A DNA stretch of 64,000 nt from CAVQBP01 sp963782475 (lineage in GTDB: Bacteria > Bacteroidota > Ignavibacteria > Ignavibacteriales > Ignavibacteriaceae). The stretch spans positions 62,001 to 126,000 of the forward strand of contig CAWAJW010000016.1 of assembly GCA_963782475.1 (NCBI GenBank), read 5' to 3'. Numbering within the stretch: the first letter of the stretch is position 1; each line of letters starts with the position of its first letter. Both the position numbers and the translations under genes were made by a program. The notes beneath the pieces are model-generated. The model searched no databases. It was not told the origin of the DNA and worked only from the letters and a program-made list of their open reading frames with translations. Shown one piece after another: positions 21,206 through 31,606 of this stretch.

Positions 21206-22573
21206 TTATTCTTTCCATGAAACAATTTGAAATCCGCTCATCGTTGGAAATACAGGAGGGGCTATGTTCATTAATCGATCATCATATCGATACCTTTTAT
21301 TAAATCCACTGGCTATGGTTGTATTTCCATGGTTTGTAGTATACGTTCCAACAGCTAATCTTGTATTTTGAGTTACACCTCCGAACAAATTTATATCGCC
21401 GTCTACACTTCTAGTATCATAATTATATGCCCCAAAGCCACCTTCCTGACAATAAATAGCAGCATCTATAGTAATATTTGTAGTATTATTATTATCTGAT
21501 ATATAAACATTCTTTTGCGCAATAATACCAAGTAGATCCGTAGAGTTAGTATTAGTTTTAGGATTAGAGTTATAAACAATATCATCATCTAAAAATATGT
21601 TCCCGCTGCTAACGACAGAATATTGACCTTTGACAGTACCTTTTAAATTTATATCCAAAGGATTTCCGTCCTTATTTTTACCATCCAGATAAATAACACC
21701 ATCAGTCGCTAAAGAAGCAGCAGCAACTGTATATGACGAATCAAAATTTACCCAGCTTCCAGATACTTTTTTTTGCCCCACCGTTCTGTAAGTAATTTGA
21801 TCAGCATTAAATGTCAAATAAAAATTTGAATATCTCAGAGTATTCGTTGTTTGTAAATTAAATAATTTACCTCCCGATGTCGCGGCAGCTTTGAGAGGCT
21901 GTAAACCATTTGTTGGTAACGGTTCATTTATCCCATCTTCAAATGAACCATGGAAAACAGGTGCATCACTAGAGACACTATTATTATACGCATTTTTTTG
22001 AGAGTTAGAAGACCTTTGTGTCGGCTCATTAATCCCATATGTAGCATAATAGTCATGATAGACTATTTTTCCTTGAATAGTAGTTCTATATCCGGTTACT
22101 CCAAATACAGGATGATTATCAGCCAACAAATTACCTTGTGTATGAAATGGACCAAACACAGTATCATTTCCGGTCCACCATATTTCATTTCCTTCGCTTT
22201 GAGAGTAATATGCAAACTGTGAGAAACTGTTTGGAGAGAGAGTTACTTCAACAGTAGCATCATCTTCGCCATAGGTTGCGACCGAAACAATCTTTCTTAT
22301 GTTTTGTGCCACATTAATAATTTGAACAGATGCATTTATTACACCCCCATTTAAATGAAGATTTGAATAGCCGGTTGTCCAGCTGTTATCCAGGAAAATT
22401 TGATTAGCAGCCATATTTGCTCCACTCGAAGCCAAGTTATAAGCTGCAGTCTGATTGTAGTAATCTGCATAATTTTGAACCGTCTGGGTTGAAACACTAT
22501 TGAAGCGATAACCAAAAGTCAGAAAAATCATACTAAATCCCATTACTAAAAGAAGAGCTGCTTTGCCGACCAT
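21206..22573 (-). CDS. Large pilin-like/PilX-like envelope protein (DUF4900-like)
   Basis: One N-terminal membrane span (MVGKAALLLVMGFSMIFLTFGYRF) is followed by a Gln/Asn/Thr/Ser-rich extracytoplasmic domain of about 430 residues with many short beta-like repeats (FGPFHTQGNLLADNHPVFG, DGVIYLDGK, VVSSGNIFLDDDIVYNS, NVYISDNNN). This layout is that of large minor-pilin/PilX-type proteins with a DUF4900-like domain; the DUF number is from memory of the pattern. No prepilin peptidase site with a Phe and Glu5 is obvious. It is the last gene of a three-gene operon; the preceding gene ends 9 bases upstream. It may be an assembly or tip component of a type IV pilus or pseudopilus. Confidence 0.6.
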   Translation of the reverse strand: MVGKAALLLVMGFSMIFLTFGYRFNSVSTQTVQNYADYYNQTAAYNLASSGANMAANQIFLDNSWTTGYSNLHLNGGVINASVQIINVAQNIRKIVSVATYGEDDATVEVTLSPNSFSQFAYYSQSEGNEIWWTGNDTVFGPFHTQGNLLADNHPVFGVTGYRTTIQGKIVYHDYYATYGINEPTQRSSNSQKNAYNNSVSSDAPVFHGSFEDGINEPLPTNGLQPLKAAATSGGKLFNLQTTNTLRYSNFYLTFNADQITYRTVGQKKVSGSWVNFDSSYTVAAASLATDGVIYLDGKNKDGNPLDINLKGTVKGQYSVVSSGNIFLDDDIVYNSNPKTNTNSTDLLGIIAQKNVYISDNNNTTNITIDAAIYCQEGGFGAYNYDTRSVDGDINLFGGVTQNTRLAVGTYTTNHGNTTIASGFNKRYRYDDRLMNIAPPVFPTMSGFQIVSWKE

Positions 22574-22582
22574 ATTGACCTC

Positions 22583-23194
22583 TTATCTTTTTGATAAATT
22601 CATTGCTGCTAATCTTATTTGCCTCCAGAAAGCACTGGAGTATTTATTATTGTCATCAACTCCGCCATAACCGACAACGTTTTCTACAGAAATATTTATT
22701 TCCATTGTAGATATCAAGCTTAAATCTGTAATTGGTGTATGAAGTGTATCGCCGTATACAGTAAAATAAACAAGTTTAAATTGTGTAATACCCAAATTTA
22801 CACCAACAGGCGTTTCATTATTAACTACACGATATAAGAATCTATCCCGCGGATTTGGGGTTGAAGCTAATTCAGAAGTTGGACCTATATAATATTTTAA
22901 AACATCGACATTACCCTGATCGTTAACATCAGTTTTAAATGAAATACTAGTATCGGTTGCCGAAAGTATAACGTTTGTTTTTGGAATTAGACTGTAATTT
23001 TTGCAATAACCAATTCGCCTAAAATCATGTTCCAATATCTCTGAGGTCGTTGCTAAATTTTGCTGTAGAATTAACTCTTCGGAATTGTTAAATACATTTT
23101 GGACTGCGGCATCATCGATTTGCCAGAGCAAAAGCATAAGAAATCCTCCGATTATCATGGAGCCAAGGATATCTAATATAGTGCTAAAACCCAT
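22583..23194 (-). CDS. PilW-like pseudopilin
   Basis: This 203-residue protein has a single N-terminal hydrophobic helix (MGFSTILDILGSMIIGGFLMLLLW). It continues with an amphipathic helix (QNLATTSEILEHDFRRIGYCKN) that matches the Exx-DFRRIGY pattern of PilW-like minor pilins. The globular part is beta-rich with no catalytic motif. The leader before the helix is almost absent (MG), unlike a classical prepilin. It lies between two other membrane-anchored genes with gaps of 12 and 9 bases. The role in pilus or secretion-like filament priming is inferred from that organisation. Confidence 0.6.
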   Translation of the reverse strand: MGFSTILDILGSMIIGGFLMLLLWQIDDAAVQNVFNNSEELILQQNLATTSEILEHDFRRIGYCKNYSLIPKTNVILSATDTSISFKTDVNDQGNVDVLKYYIGPTSELASTPNPRDRFLYRVVNNETPVGVNLGITQFKLVYFTVYGDTLHTPITDLSLISTMEINISVENVVGYGGVDDNNKYSSAFWRQIRLAAMNLSKR

Positions 23195-23206
23195 TTTATA
23201 TTCCTG

Positions 23207-23695
23207 TTAAAAATGCCAATAACTAAAAACCGATGAAAGTCTTACAGTATCTTTTGAAGACTCACTTGTTACCATAACAGTTATTTTTTTATTCCATGTT
23301 TTATAATTTACAACTACATCAGGATTCGCCGCTTCAACATAACCAACAGTGCAGGAAATATGAAAAATTGCTGATGGAAGATTCGTAATATCTTTTGTGT
23401 AGTCATTATAATCATCAAAATCATTATAATCAGGATAATCATCATCGGAATTTCCTAAACTGTCTGGTCGTGTAAATAGAGATTTATCATTTATTGAAAC
23501 TCCGTCTGAATGTGAATCAAATGATTTACTGCTGGCTTCTTCAATAACAGATTGAGCAAGCGAAATACCTAACACTCCAAATTTTGAATCCATCATAATT
23601 TCATTAGTTGTTAGGAAACTATTATTCACTCTCAAAACTACCGTTGATAATAATATTATTGCGCCAATTGCAAGCATTGATTGCCCGGTATTCAT
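23207..23695 (-). CDS. Pilin-like membrane-anchored protein with acidic linker
   Basis: This 162-residue protein has an N-terminal hydrophobic helix (GQSMLAIGAIILLSTVVL, residues 4-21) and then an amphipathic helix reminiscent of PilV-like minor pilins (AQSVIEEASSKSFD). A very acidic, Tyr-rich stretch at residues 84-99 (DDDYPDYNDFDDYNDY) could bind cations. The rest is beta-rich. It is the first gene of the operon, starting at 23695, with the divergent aconitase region upstream. The pilin assignment rests on architecture and neighbours, not on an exact prepilin motif. Confidence 0.55.
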   Translation of the reverse strand: MNTGQSMLAIGAIILLSTVVLRVNNSFLTTNEIMMDSKFGVLGISLAQSVIEEASSKSFDSHSDGVSINDKSLFTRPDSLGNSDDDYPDYNDFDDYNDYTKDITNLPSAIFHISCTVGYVEAANPDVVVNYKTWNKKITVMVTSESSKDTVRLSSVFSYWHF

Positions 23696-24063
23696 CTATT
23701 TCCTTTTTTATTCATTTGCTTAAAAGAATTAGTATTTTGATTTTCTTCAAAAAACATCTACTGTTCTATTCATAACCAGAATCTTCTAAAAAAAGAGATA
23801 TTTTAAGCAAATATTTCTAAACAATTTTTATGCCTATGATTCCTTATAAATTGTGAAAAAAAATATTGTAAATAAATTTCTCTAAGAATGGAACCGGTAA
23901 TCTTTACTTGAAGATGTAAAAAGGTATATAAATTGGAAATGAAAATAAAGAATCATTATTTCATATAGAGTTATATGAGTTTTGATTATTATAAGCAAAT
24001 TACTTACATTTTTATTATTTTTGTTAAAAAACACAGAAATATAAATATTAAGGATTATTTATT
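23696..24063. other. Divergent intergenic region
   Basis: This stretch of 368 bases separates the minus-strand pilin-like operon from the plus-strand aconitase gene and must hold both promoters. It is strongly AT-rich and has no open frame with coding character. No clear sigma-70, Bacteroidota-type or sigma-54 (-24/-12) promoter could be defended. AAGGA at about 24050 serves as a weak ribosome binding site for aconitase. Confidence 0.5.
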
Positions 24064-26328
24064 ATGGCTTCAAATATTGAGATGATAAAAAAAAGATATT
24101 CAGACTTTAAGGAAAAGTTGGATAACATTAGACAAATTATAAATAGACCTTTAACCTATGCCGAAAAAGTTTTATATACACATCTTTGGGAGAATCCCTC
24201 CTCAAGTTTAGAAAGGGGAAAAGATTATGCTGAGTTAGCTCCGGATAGAGTTGCAATGCAGGATGCGACTGCACAAATGGCTCTTTTGCAATTTATGTCT
24301 GCGAATAAAAAAGAAACAGCAGTTCCTACGACTGTCCACTGTGATCATCTAATTCAAGCTCAAGTCGGTGCAAAAGATGATCTTATTAGAGCAACTTCTG
24401 AAAATAAGGAGGTATATGATTTTCTAGAAAGCATATCGCGAAAATATGGAATAGGTTTTTGGAAGCCCGGAGCCGGTATAATTCATCAAGTAGTACTCGA
24501 AAATTATGCATTCCCAGGGGGCATGATGATTGGGACAGATTCTCATACGCCTAATGCCGGCGGCCTTGGAATGATTGCAATAGGCGTTGGAGGTGCTGAT
24601 GCTGTTGATGTTATGGCAGGAATGCCATGGGAATTAAAGTGGCCGAAGATTATTGGAATAAAATTAACAGGTAAATTAAATCCATGGGCTTCATCAAAAG
24701 ATGTAATTTTAAAATTAGCTGGTATTCTTACTGTCAAAGGCGGAACAGGTGCAATAGTCGAATATTTTGGTGATGGGGCTACTTCTCTTTCATGTACAGG
24801 CAAAGGGACGATTTGTAATATGGGAGCGGAAATAGGCGCAACTACTTCGGTATTTCCGTTTGATGAAAAGATGTCTGCATATCTTCGAATTACCAACCGA
24901 GCTGATGTTGCAGCGCTTGCGGAAGGTTTGCAGGATGAGCTTTCCTTGGATAAAGAAGTTCTTAAGAATCCTGAAAAATATTTTGACCAGGTAATAGAAA
25001 TAAATTTAGGCGAGCTTGAACCTCATTTAAATGGTCCTTTTACCCCGGATAAAGCATGGCCTATCTCTAAAATGAAAGAAGCTGTAAAGGAAAATAACTA
25101 TCCCGACACAATTAAAGTAGCATTAATTGGAAGCTGTACAAATTCAAGTTATGAAGATATAGATCGTTCAGCAAGTATAGCAAAGCAGGCTATGTCTAAA
25201 GGCTTAAAATCAAAGTCACAATTCACTGTTACCCCTGGATCTGAACAAGTAAGAGCGACTATAGAAAGAGACGGGCAGTTAAAAACTCTTAGTGATTTTG
25301 GCGGAGTAATTTTGGCTAATGCATGCGGTCCTTGTATCGGGATGTGGAAAAGAATGGATATAAAGACTGGAGAGAGAAATACAATAGTTACTTCTTTCAA
25401 TAGAAATTTTGCAAAAAGAAATGATGGGAATCCTGAAACATTGGCATTTGTAGCAAGCCCCGAATTAACAACTGCTTTAGCTATTGCCGGAAGATTATCA
25501 TTTAACCCTTTAACAGATGAGCTGGAAAATGATAAAGGTGAAAAAGTTAAACTTGAACCTCCGGTCGGTGAAGAACTTCCTAAAAAGGGTTTTAATCAAG
25601 GTGAAAACGGGTTTATTGCACCCGCCAATGATGGTTCCAATATTAGAGTAGTTGTTAAACCGGATAGTGAACGTCTTCAATTACTTTCACCTTTTAAGCC
25701 ATGGGATGGAAAAGACTTAATTGATTTACAAGTACTTTTAAAGGCAAAGGGGAAATGTACAACTGATCATATATCTATGGCCGGTCCTTGGTTAAGATTT
25801 AGGGGACATCTGGATAACATATCAAATAATATGTTTATCGGAGCAATTAATGCTTTTACAGGAGAGGCAGGTAAGGTAAAAAACTATTATACCGGTGAAT
25901 ATAATTCTGTTCCGGAAGTTGCCAGGGCATATAAAAAACACAGCCACGGCTGGCTTGTCATCGGTGACGAGAACTATGGCGAAGGATCATCGCGTGAACA
26001 TGCAGCTATGGAACCCAGGCATCTAGGTGGCAGAGCAATCATAGTGAAAAGTTTTGCAAGAATCCATGAAACGAATTTAAAAAAACAAGGTATGCTTCCC
26101 CTGACATTTGCAAATCCTGCAGATTATAATAAAATAGATGAAGATGATAAAGTAAGCATATTGGGATTAAAAGAATTAGCTCCTAATAAACAATTAAAGC
26201 TTATTATCAAACATAAAGACGGTTCACAAGAAGAAGCAGCGTTAAATCACACTATGAATGAAGCACAAATTAAATGGTTTAAGGCCGGCAGCGCTCTTAA
26301 TCTAATTGCACAGCAAAATAAAGAATAA
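24064..26328 (+). CDS. acn: Aconitate hydratase, mitochondrial-type
   Basis: Aconitase converts citrate to isocitrate in the TCA cycle in the cytoplasm through a [4Fe-4S] cluster. The three cluster cysteines are visible at residues 358 (GSCTNSS), 421 and 424 (ACGPCIGMW). Those numbers coincide with mitochondrial aconitase, as does the length of 754 residues. Other conserved blocks are MIGTDSHTPNAGGLG near 155 and GDENYGEGSSREHAAMEPR near 640. It appears to be a single-gene unit: its own upstream region is long and an intrinsic terminator follows at 26352-26385. The reading frame is intact. Confidence 0.96.
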   Translation: MASNIEMIKKRYSDFKEKLDNIRQIINRPLTYAEKVLYTHLWENPSSSLERGKDYAELAPDRVAMQDATAQMALLQFMSANKKETAVPTTVHCDHLIQAQVGAKDDLIRATSENKEVYDFLESISRKYGIGFWKPGAGIIHQVVLENYAFPGGMMIGTDSHTPNAGGLGMIAIGVGGADAVDVMAGMPWELKWPKIIGIKLTGKLNPWASSKDVILKLAGILTVKGGTGAIVEYFGDGATSLSCTGKGTICNMGAEIGATTSVFPFDEKMSAYLRITNRADVAALAEGLQDELSLDKEVLKNPEKYFDQVIEINLGELEPHLNGPFTPDKAWPISKMKEAVKENNYPDTIKVALIGSCTNSSYEDIDRSASIAKQAMSKGLKSKSQFTVTPGSEQVRATIERDGQLKTLSDFGGVILANACGPCIGMWKRMDIKTGERNTIVTSFNRNFAKRNDGNPETLAFVASPELTTALAIAGRLSFNPLTDELENDKGEKVKLEPPVGEELPKKGFNQGENGFIAPANDGSNIRVVVKPDSERLQLLSPFKPWDGKDLIDLQVLLKAKGKCTTDHISMAGPWLRFRGHLDNISNNMFIGAINAFTGEAGKVKNYYTGEYNSVPEVARAYKKHSHGWLVIGDENYGEGSSREHAAMEPRHLGGRAIIVKSFARIHETNLKKQGMLPLTFANPADYNKIDEDDKVSILGLKELAPNKQLKLIIKHKDGSQEEAALNHTMNEAQIKWFKAGSALNLIAQQNKE

Positions 26329-26351
26329 AGTTATTTCCATTATCAAATGTT

Positions 26352-26385
26352 AAAATGGGAACCAGGTGCCTGGTTTCCATTTTTT
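26352..26385 (+). terminator. Intrinsic terminator of the aconitase gene
   Basis: AAATGGGAACCAGG (26353-26366) pairs with CCTGGTTTCCATTT (26369-26382) over 14 positions with one G-T wobble and a two-base loop. It is followed by a T run (TTTTTTA). It starts 24 bases after the aconitase stop. This is the strongest terminator in the window. Confidence 0.85.
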
Positions 26386-26492
26386 ATGCGGGATGGTTAA
26401 AAATCTATCTCTAATGTTTTTACCCAAATTAGTCCATAGCATTCAATCTTTCAAAATTATATTTTTATCAAACAATAAATTTTTGCTATTAA

Positions 26493-28606
26493 ATGATATT
26501 TCTTAATCCTTTAGTTTTATTCGGTTTATTGGCAGCTTCCATACCGGTTTTAATTCATCTTTTAAATTTGAGAAAATTAAAACGGATTGATTTTAGTACA
26601 TTAGCTTTTCTCAAAGAACTGCAAAAAAATAAAATCAGGAAGATAAAAATCAAACAACTTTTGCTTTTGGCGTTAAGGATTATGATAATTCTGTTTATTG
26701 TTTTAGCATTTGCAAGACCAACTTTAAAGGGAATTTCGATTGGCGGGATGTCCTCTGCTGCGAAAACGACTGCTGTTTTTATTCTCGATAATACTTTCAG
26801 TATGTCGGTTGTAGATAATAATGGCTCATATTTAAATCAGGCAAAAGAAACAATAAAAGAATTGTTAAGCCAGCTCCAGGAAGGAGATGAAGCATCATTA
26901 ATTCTTCTATCAAATCCTCAGGCTTATAAAGAACCCAATGAAATTAAACCGACATCAAATTTGGTAAATTTTAGAAAACAGGTAGACGCGGCTGATATTT
27001 CATATTACAGTGGATAATCTTAATGAAGCAATAGTTGAGGCAGCAAAAATTCTTTCGAGATCGCAAAACTTTAATAAGGAAATTTATGTTTTAAGTGATT
27101 TTCAGAAGGATAGACTTTATGAAGAGTCATCTCTTTCTAATTTGGGTGAAATATTAAACAGGAATGTAAAATTATATACAATGGATTATTCAGGTAAAGA
27201 GGTTTTTAATATCGGAATTGATAAATTAAAAATTAATACTCAGCTTTTTGAAAAGGATAAACCTGTTAATTTCAGCATAGCTGTAACTAATTATTCTTCT
27301 AAACCTGCGGAAAATATTGTTGTTTCGCTTTTTATTAATAATGAAAGAACTGCACAGCAGAGTGTAAATTTAAAAGCCGGTGAAACAAAAATTTTAACCA
27401 TGGAATCATTAGTGAAGTCAGACGGGTATATTAATGCATTTGCAGAAATAGAGGATGATGATATTTTGCAGGACAACAAGAGGTTCACAAGTTTTTATAT
27501 TCCTTCCGAAATTCCAGTTGGAGTTTTCACCGGAGAAAACCAGGATGCACAATTTATAAATTTAGCTTTAACCGCTGGTGAAAATACAGCAATTAAAATT
27601 ACAGAAAAAAATATAAATCAAATTTCTTCTTTTGATTTGAGTCAATTTAATGTTTTAGTACTTGTTGGTATTGATAATTTTAATGACTTTATCAGGATAA
27701 AATCATTTATAAGTAATGGTGGCGGCTTGTTTTTAATGCCTGGATCAAACTTTTCCATGGAGAATTTTAAAAAAGCCCTATCAGAGCTTGGGCTTCCTGA
27801 GATGACCGGAACAGCCGGTAAGATTAAATTCTTCAATTAATTCAGTAACTTTTGAAAATGTAGATCTCAATCATCCAATCTTTCAGAATATTTTTTCCGG
27901 AGAAAAGAAAAAGATAGAATCTCCTGATATTTATTTCCATTTCAAAATTACTACCCAAGGAAAAGGAAAAGATATAATTTCACTGGTTGACGGGACATCA
28001 TTCTTAAGTGAATATAAAATCGGGAAAGGTAAAATATTTCTTTTGAATACTGCACCGGTACTTTCCTGGAACAATTTTCCCTTAAAAGGTATCTTTGTTC
28101 CATTAATCAATAAAGCAATGTTTTACCTGGCTTCAAAAAACAGGACAGAAAATGATCATCTGGTCGGAAGCAGAGTTAATATTAATATAACAAACCAGAG
28201 TTTACCTCAAATAAAGATTGAACGACCGAACAAATCTGAAGAATATATTAGCTTGAATGATAACAGCAATCCGAATTTTTTTACATATGATAATACAAGT
28301 TTGCCAGGCAACTATCTGGTTTATTCGGGCGGGAAAATAATTGATGATTTTGCGGTTAATACGGATCCATTGGAATCGGAAACGAAATATATAAATGATA
28401 ATGAATTCAAAAATTATCTTGATAAAATAAATTTTAAAGGTCATTATATTAAAATCAATAAACATGATAACCCTGCAGATATAGTTTTGCAGTCACGTTT
28501 TGGTTCGGAATTATGGAAATACTTTCTATTTGCTGCTTTAATTCTGGCTATAATTGAAATGATGGTGGCAAGAGATACAAAAAATGAAAAATTAAGCAGA
28601 AGTTAA
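26493..28606 (+). CDS. BatA-like membrane protein with VWA domain, two frameshifts
   Basis: The N-terminus is the BatA (aerotolerance) domain: MIFLNPLVLFGLLAASIPVLIHLLN, then RIDFSTLAFLKEL and a second membrane span ending ARPTLKG. A VWA-like domain follows with a MIDAS-type DNTFSMS near residue 110. The middle has a beta-sandwich region (FSIAVTNYSSKPAENIVVSLFI) and a glutamine-amidotransferase-like region (GIDNFNDFIRIKSFISNGGGLFLMPG). The C-terminal span is FLFAALILAIIEMMVA. Shifts near 27005 and 27835 split it; joined length is about 705 residues, as in similar Bacteroidota/Ignavibacteria proteins. No AAA+ MoxR or further bat genes are adjacent. The function is unclear; stress-tolerance or envelope roles are only suggested by the family. 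Confidence 0.8.
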
Positions 28607-28682
28607 TTGCTCTTTTAATTAAATAAATTATTAAATTATTAGGTAAATAAATAAACAATGGAGAAGATCAGCTTAACAATAT

Positions 28683-29949
28683 ATGATAGATGTATATAGG
28701 AATGGAAGAGAAAGAGCGATATTGGTTGCTCTTAATACGAAAGATATTAATAAAGAATTAGTTGAAGAACATCTAAAAGAACTTGAAGAATTAGCTTTTA
28801 CTGCGGGTGCTGAAACAGTAATTAAAATAATACAGGATAAATACTCTATTGATCCGGCTTACTATATCGGTAAAGGAAAGGCTGATGAGATATCGTTATT
28901 TAGCTGATACTAATGATATTAATTTAATTATTTTTGATGACGATCTTTCCCCGGTCCAGTTGAGAAACCTTGAGAATCTCATTAATAGAAAAATAATAGA
29001 CCGAAGCGGGTTAATTCTTGATATCTTTGCATCGCGTGCAAAAACCAAAGAAGCAAAAACCCAGGTGGAACTTGCACAACTTCAATATATGCTGCCTAGA
29101 TTGACAAGGGCATGGACTCACCTTTCAAAACAGTTCGGCGGTATAGGCACCAAAGGTCCCGGTGAAACACAAATCGAAACCGACAGAAGAATAATAAGAA
29201 CCCGCATACGTCATCTTAAAGAAAAATTAAATAAGATTGAATTACAGAGAGAAACTCAAAGTAAAGGCAGAAAAGATTTTATAAGAATCTCACTTGTCGG
29301 ATATACAAATGCAGGAAAATCAACGCTTTTTAATTTGATGACAAAATCTGGCGTACTTGCTGAAGATAAACTTTTTGCTACTCTTGATTCGACAACCCGA
29401 TCTCTGGATATTGGACTAAATCAAAAATTACTTTTGAGTGATACTGTTGGGTTTATTAGGAAACTCCCTCCTAACTTAATTGCTTCTTTTAAAAGCACAT
29501 TAAATGAAGTTAGAGATGCAGATATTATTCTTCATGTTATCGATATCTCTCATCCATATTTTGAAGATCATATAAATGTTGTAGAACAGACTTTAAAAGA
29601 TTTAGATGCCGATAAAAAGAGTGAATTAAAAATATTTAATAAAATTGATATAACCGGAGACAAAAACAGAATCGGATATGTAAGAAATAAATTTAAAAAT
29701 GCAGTTATTATTTCTGCTGAACGTGGAATAAATATTTCGAAGTTTAAGGAGAAAATTATCAATTTAATCAATGATACATATGTAGAAGAACAGATTGATC
29801 TTGATTTAGCTGATTCAAAAACTGCAGCAAAAATTCATTCAATGGCAGAAGTTATTTCAACAGACTATGACGATTCTTTAATTCACATAACATACAAAAC
29901 CAACAGGGAAAATTCTAATAAAATTAAAAAATTGGTAAATGGAACCTAA
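28683..29949 (+). CDS. hflX: GTPase HflX, one frameshift
   Basis: HflX is a ribosome-associated GTPase that rescues or splits stalled ribosomes. The N-terminal HflX domain has VALNTKDI, FTAGAETV and PAYYIGKGKADEI. It continues after a shift near 28890 with NLIIFDDDLSPVQLRNLE, IIDRSGLILDIFASRAKT and the hallmark GGIGTKGPGETQIETDRR. The GTPase domain has G1 GYTNAGKST, G2-region FATLDSTTR, G3 DTVGFIRKLP and a G4-like NKID. Joined length is about 420 residues, normal for HflX. The stop overlaps the next start by 11 bases. Confidence 0.9.
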
Positions 29950-31507
29950 AAAACTTATACTCAACGGAAATTCATTAACTATTGATAAAATTGAATTTTT
30001 TCTTTCTGCCAGCCCAATTGTTTCTATATCTAAAGAATCGATAAAAAAAATAAGGGGTTCACGGGAACTGGTAGAAGACTGGGTAAAAAATGGTGAGATA
30101 ATTTATGGTGTAACTACAGGTTTTGGAGAATTTGCAAATGTGAGTATTTCAATAGAAAACCTGAGACAGCTTCAGGAAAATTTAATACTCAGCCATGCTG
30201 CCGGATGTGGTGAAAACCTTCCTCCTAAAATTGTTAAGATAATGATGCTTCTGAGATTGAATGCCCTTGTAAAAGGTTATTCGGGGGTCAGGTTATCAAC
30301 TCTTGAATTATTGATCGGAATGATTAATAATAATATAATTCCTGTTGTTCCGTCACAAGGCTCGGTTGGTTCCAGCGGCGATTTAGTTCAATTAGCTCAT
30401 CTTGTTCTGGCTATGATCGGAAAGGGGAAAGTTCAATTAATAAAAAATATTAATGATGATAAAGCTGGAGAAACGAAAGTTTTACCTTCCTTGAAAGGAT
30501 TAAAAAAATATAATCTTCAACCTGCAGTATTGGAAGCCAAGGAAGGATTGGCTTTAATAAACGGAACTCAAATGATGACCTCATTTGGTTCATTTATTTC
30601 TATAAGGGCTAAAAAATTAATTAAGCTTGCCGATGTTTGCGCTGCACTCTCTCACGAAGCGCTAAGAGCAACAGATAAAGCCTTCTATGAAAAACTACAC
30701 GTGCTGCGTCCCTTCCCGGGACAAATAACATCCGCTAAAAATGTTCTAGCTCTGATTAAAAATAGTGAGATAAGAAATTCTCATATCGAAAATGATTCAA
30801 GAGTCCAGGATGCATATTCAATCAGATGTGTTCCTCAAATTCATGGTGCATCACGCGATGCTATCAATTATGTAATCTCGAGAGTTGAAATAGAAATTAA
30901 TTCTGTTAATGATAACCCGGTTATTTTTCCTGAAACAAGGGAGCACATTGAGGGAGGCAACTTCCACGGTCAATCAATGGCTTTGGCAATGGATTTTATG
31001 GCTATAGCTTTATCTGAATTAGCCAATGTTTCTGAAAGAAGAACAGAACGAATGGTTAACGGAGCTTTAAGCGGTCTGCCCAGATTTTTAGCAAAGAGAG
31101 GCGGTCTAAATTCCGGATTAATGATTGCGCAATACACCGCAGCAAGTCTTGTTTCAGAAAACAAAGTGCTGGCGCATCCAGCCAGTGTAGATTCAATTCC
31201 AACTTCGGCGAACCAGGAAGATCATAATTCAATGGGTTCAATTGCCGCACAGAAATGTTATAAAATTATGCAGAATCTTGAAAATGTATTAGCAATAGAA
31301 CTTTTAACTGCAGCTCAAGCAGTGGAATTTTTAAAACCTCTTAAATGCGGAGACGGAACCAATGTGGTTTATAAAAAAATCAGGGAGGTTGTATCTCCAT
31401 TAGAAGATGACAGAATTCTTTACAATGATATAAATATAGTTTTACAGTTAATAAAAGGAGATGCTTTATTAAATTCCATTGAGAAAAAAGTTAAATTAAT
31501 TCCATAA
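29939..31507 (+). CDS. hutH: Histidine ammonia-lyase (MIO-dependent aromatic amino acid lyase)
   Basis: The enzyme deaminates L-histidine to urocanate through the MIO prosthetic group, which forms autocatalytically from an internal tripeptide. That tripeptide lies in GSVGSSGDL at residues 141-149 and reads Ser-Ser-Gly here, where Ala-Ser-Gly is usual. The substrate switch residues are Ser85-His86 in LILSHAAG, the histidine-type pair. The HutH hallmark GGNFHGQSMALAMDF and the stretch LAHPASVDSIPTSANQEDH are intact. The length of 522 residues is normal. It overlaps hflX by 11 bases, and no other hut gene is nearby, so it may not belong to a full histidine-degradation operon. Confidence 0.88.
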   Translation: MEPKKLILNGNSLTIDKIEFFLSASPIVSISKESIKKIRGSRELVEDWVKNGEIIYGVTTGFGEFANVSISIENLRQLQENLILSHAAGCGENLPPKIVKIMMLLRLNALVKGYSGVRLSTLELLIGMINNNIIPVVPSQGSVGSSGDLVQLAHLVLAMIGKGKVQLIKNINDDKAGETKVLPSLKGLKKYNLQPAVLEAKEGLALINGTQMMTSFGSFISIRAKKLIKLADVCAALSHEALRATDKAFYEKLHVLRPFPGQITSAKNVLALIKNSEIRNSHIENDSRVQDAYSIRCVPQIHGASRDAINYVISRVEIEINSVNDNPVIFPETREHIEGGNFHGQSMALAMDFMAIALSELANVSERRTERMVNGALSGLPRFLAKRGGLNSGLMIAQYTAASLVSENKVLAHPASVDSIPTSANQEDHNSMGSIAAQKCYKIMQNLENVLAIELLTAAQAVEFLKPLKCGDGTNVVYKKIREVVSPLEDDRILYNDINIVLQLIKGDALLNSIEKKVKLIP

Positions 31508-31606
31508 AAGAGTTAATTATTAATCCTTCTCATAAATGCATTATTATTGTCTTTCCATATATTACTTTTCTTTTTTATATTTAATATTCTAAAAAATTAA
31601 AGGAAG

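Noticed and set aside
24016..24023. TATTTTTG upstream of aconitase as a -7 element
   Set aside because: The nearest TTTG is about 31 bases upstream, well over the usual 19-20 spacer.
24543..24896. Long minus-strand frame opposite aconitase
   Set aside because: It is the antisense shadow of a clear, conserved gene and has no start signal.
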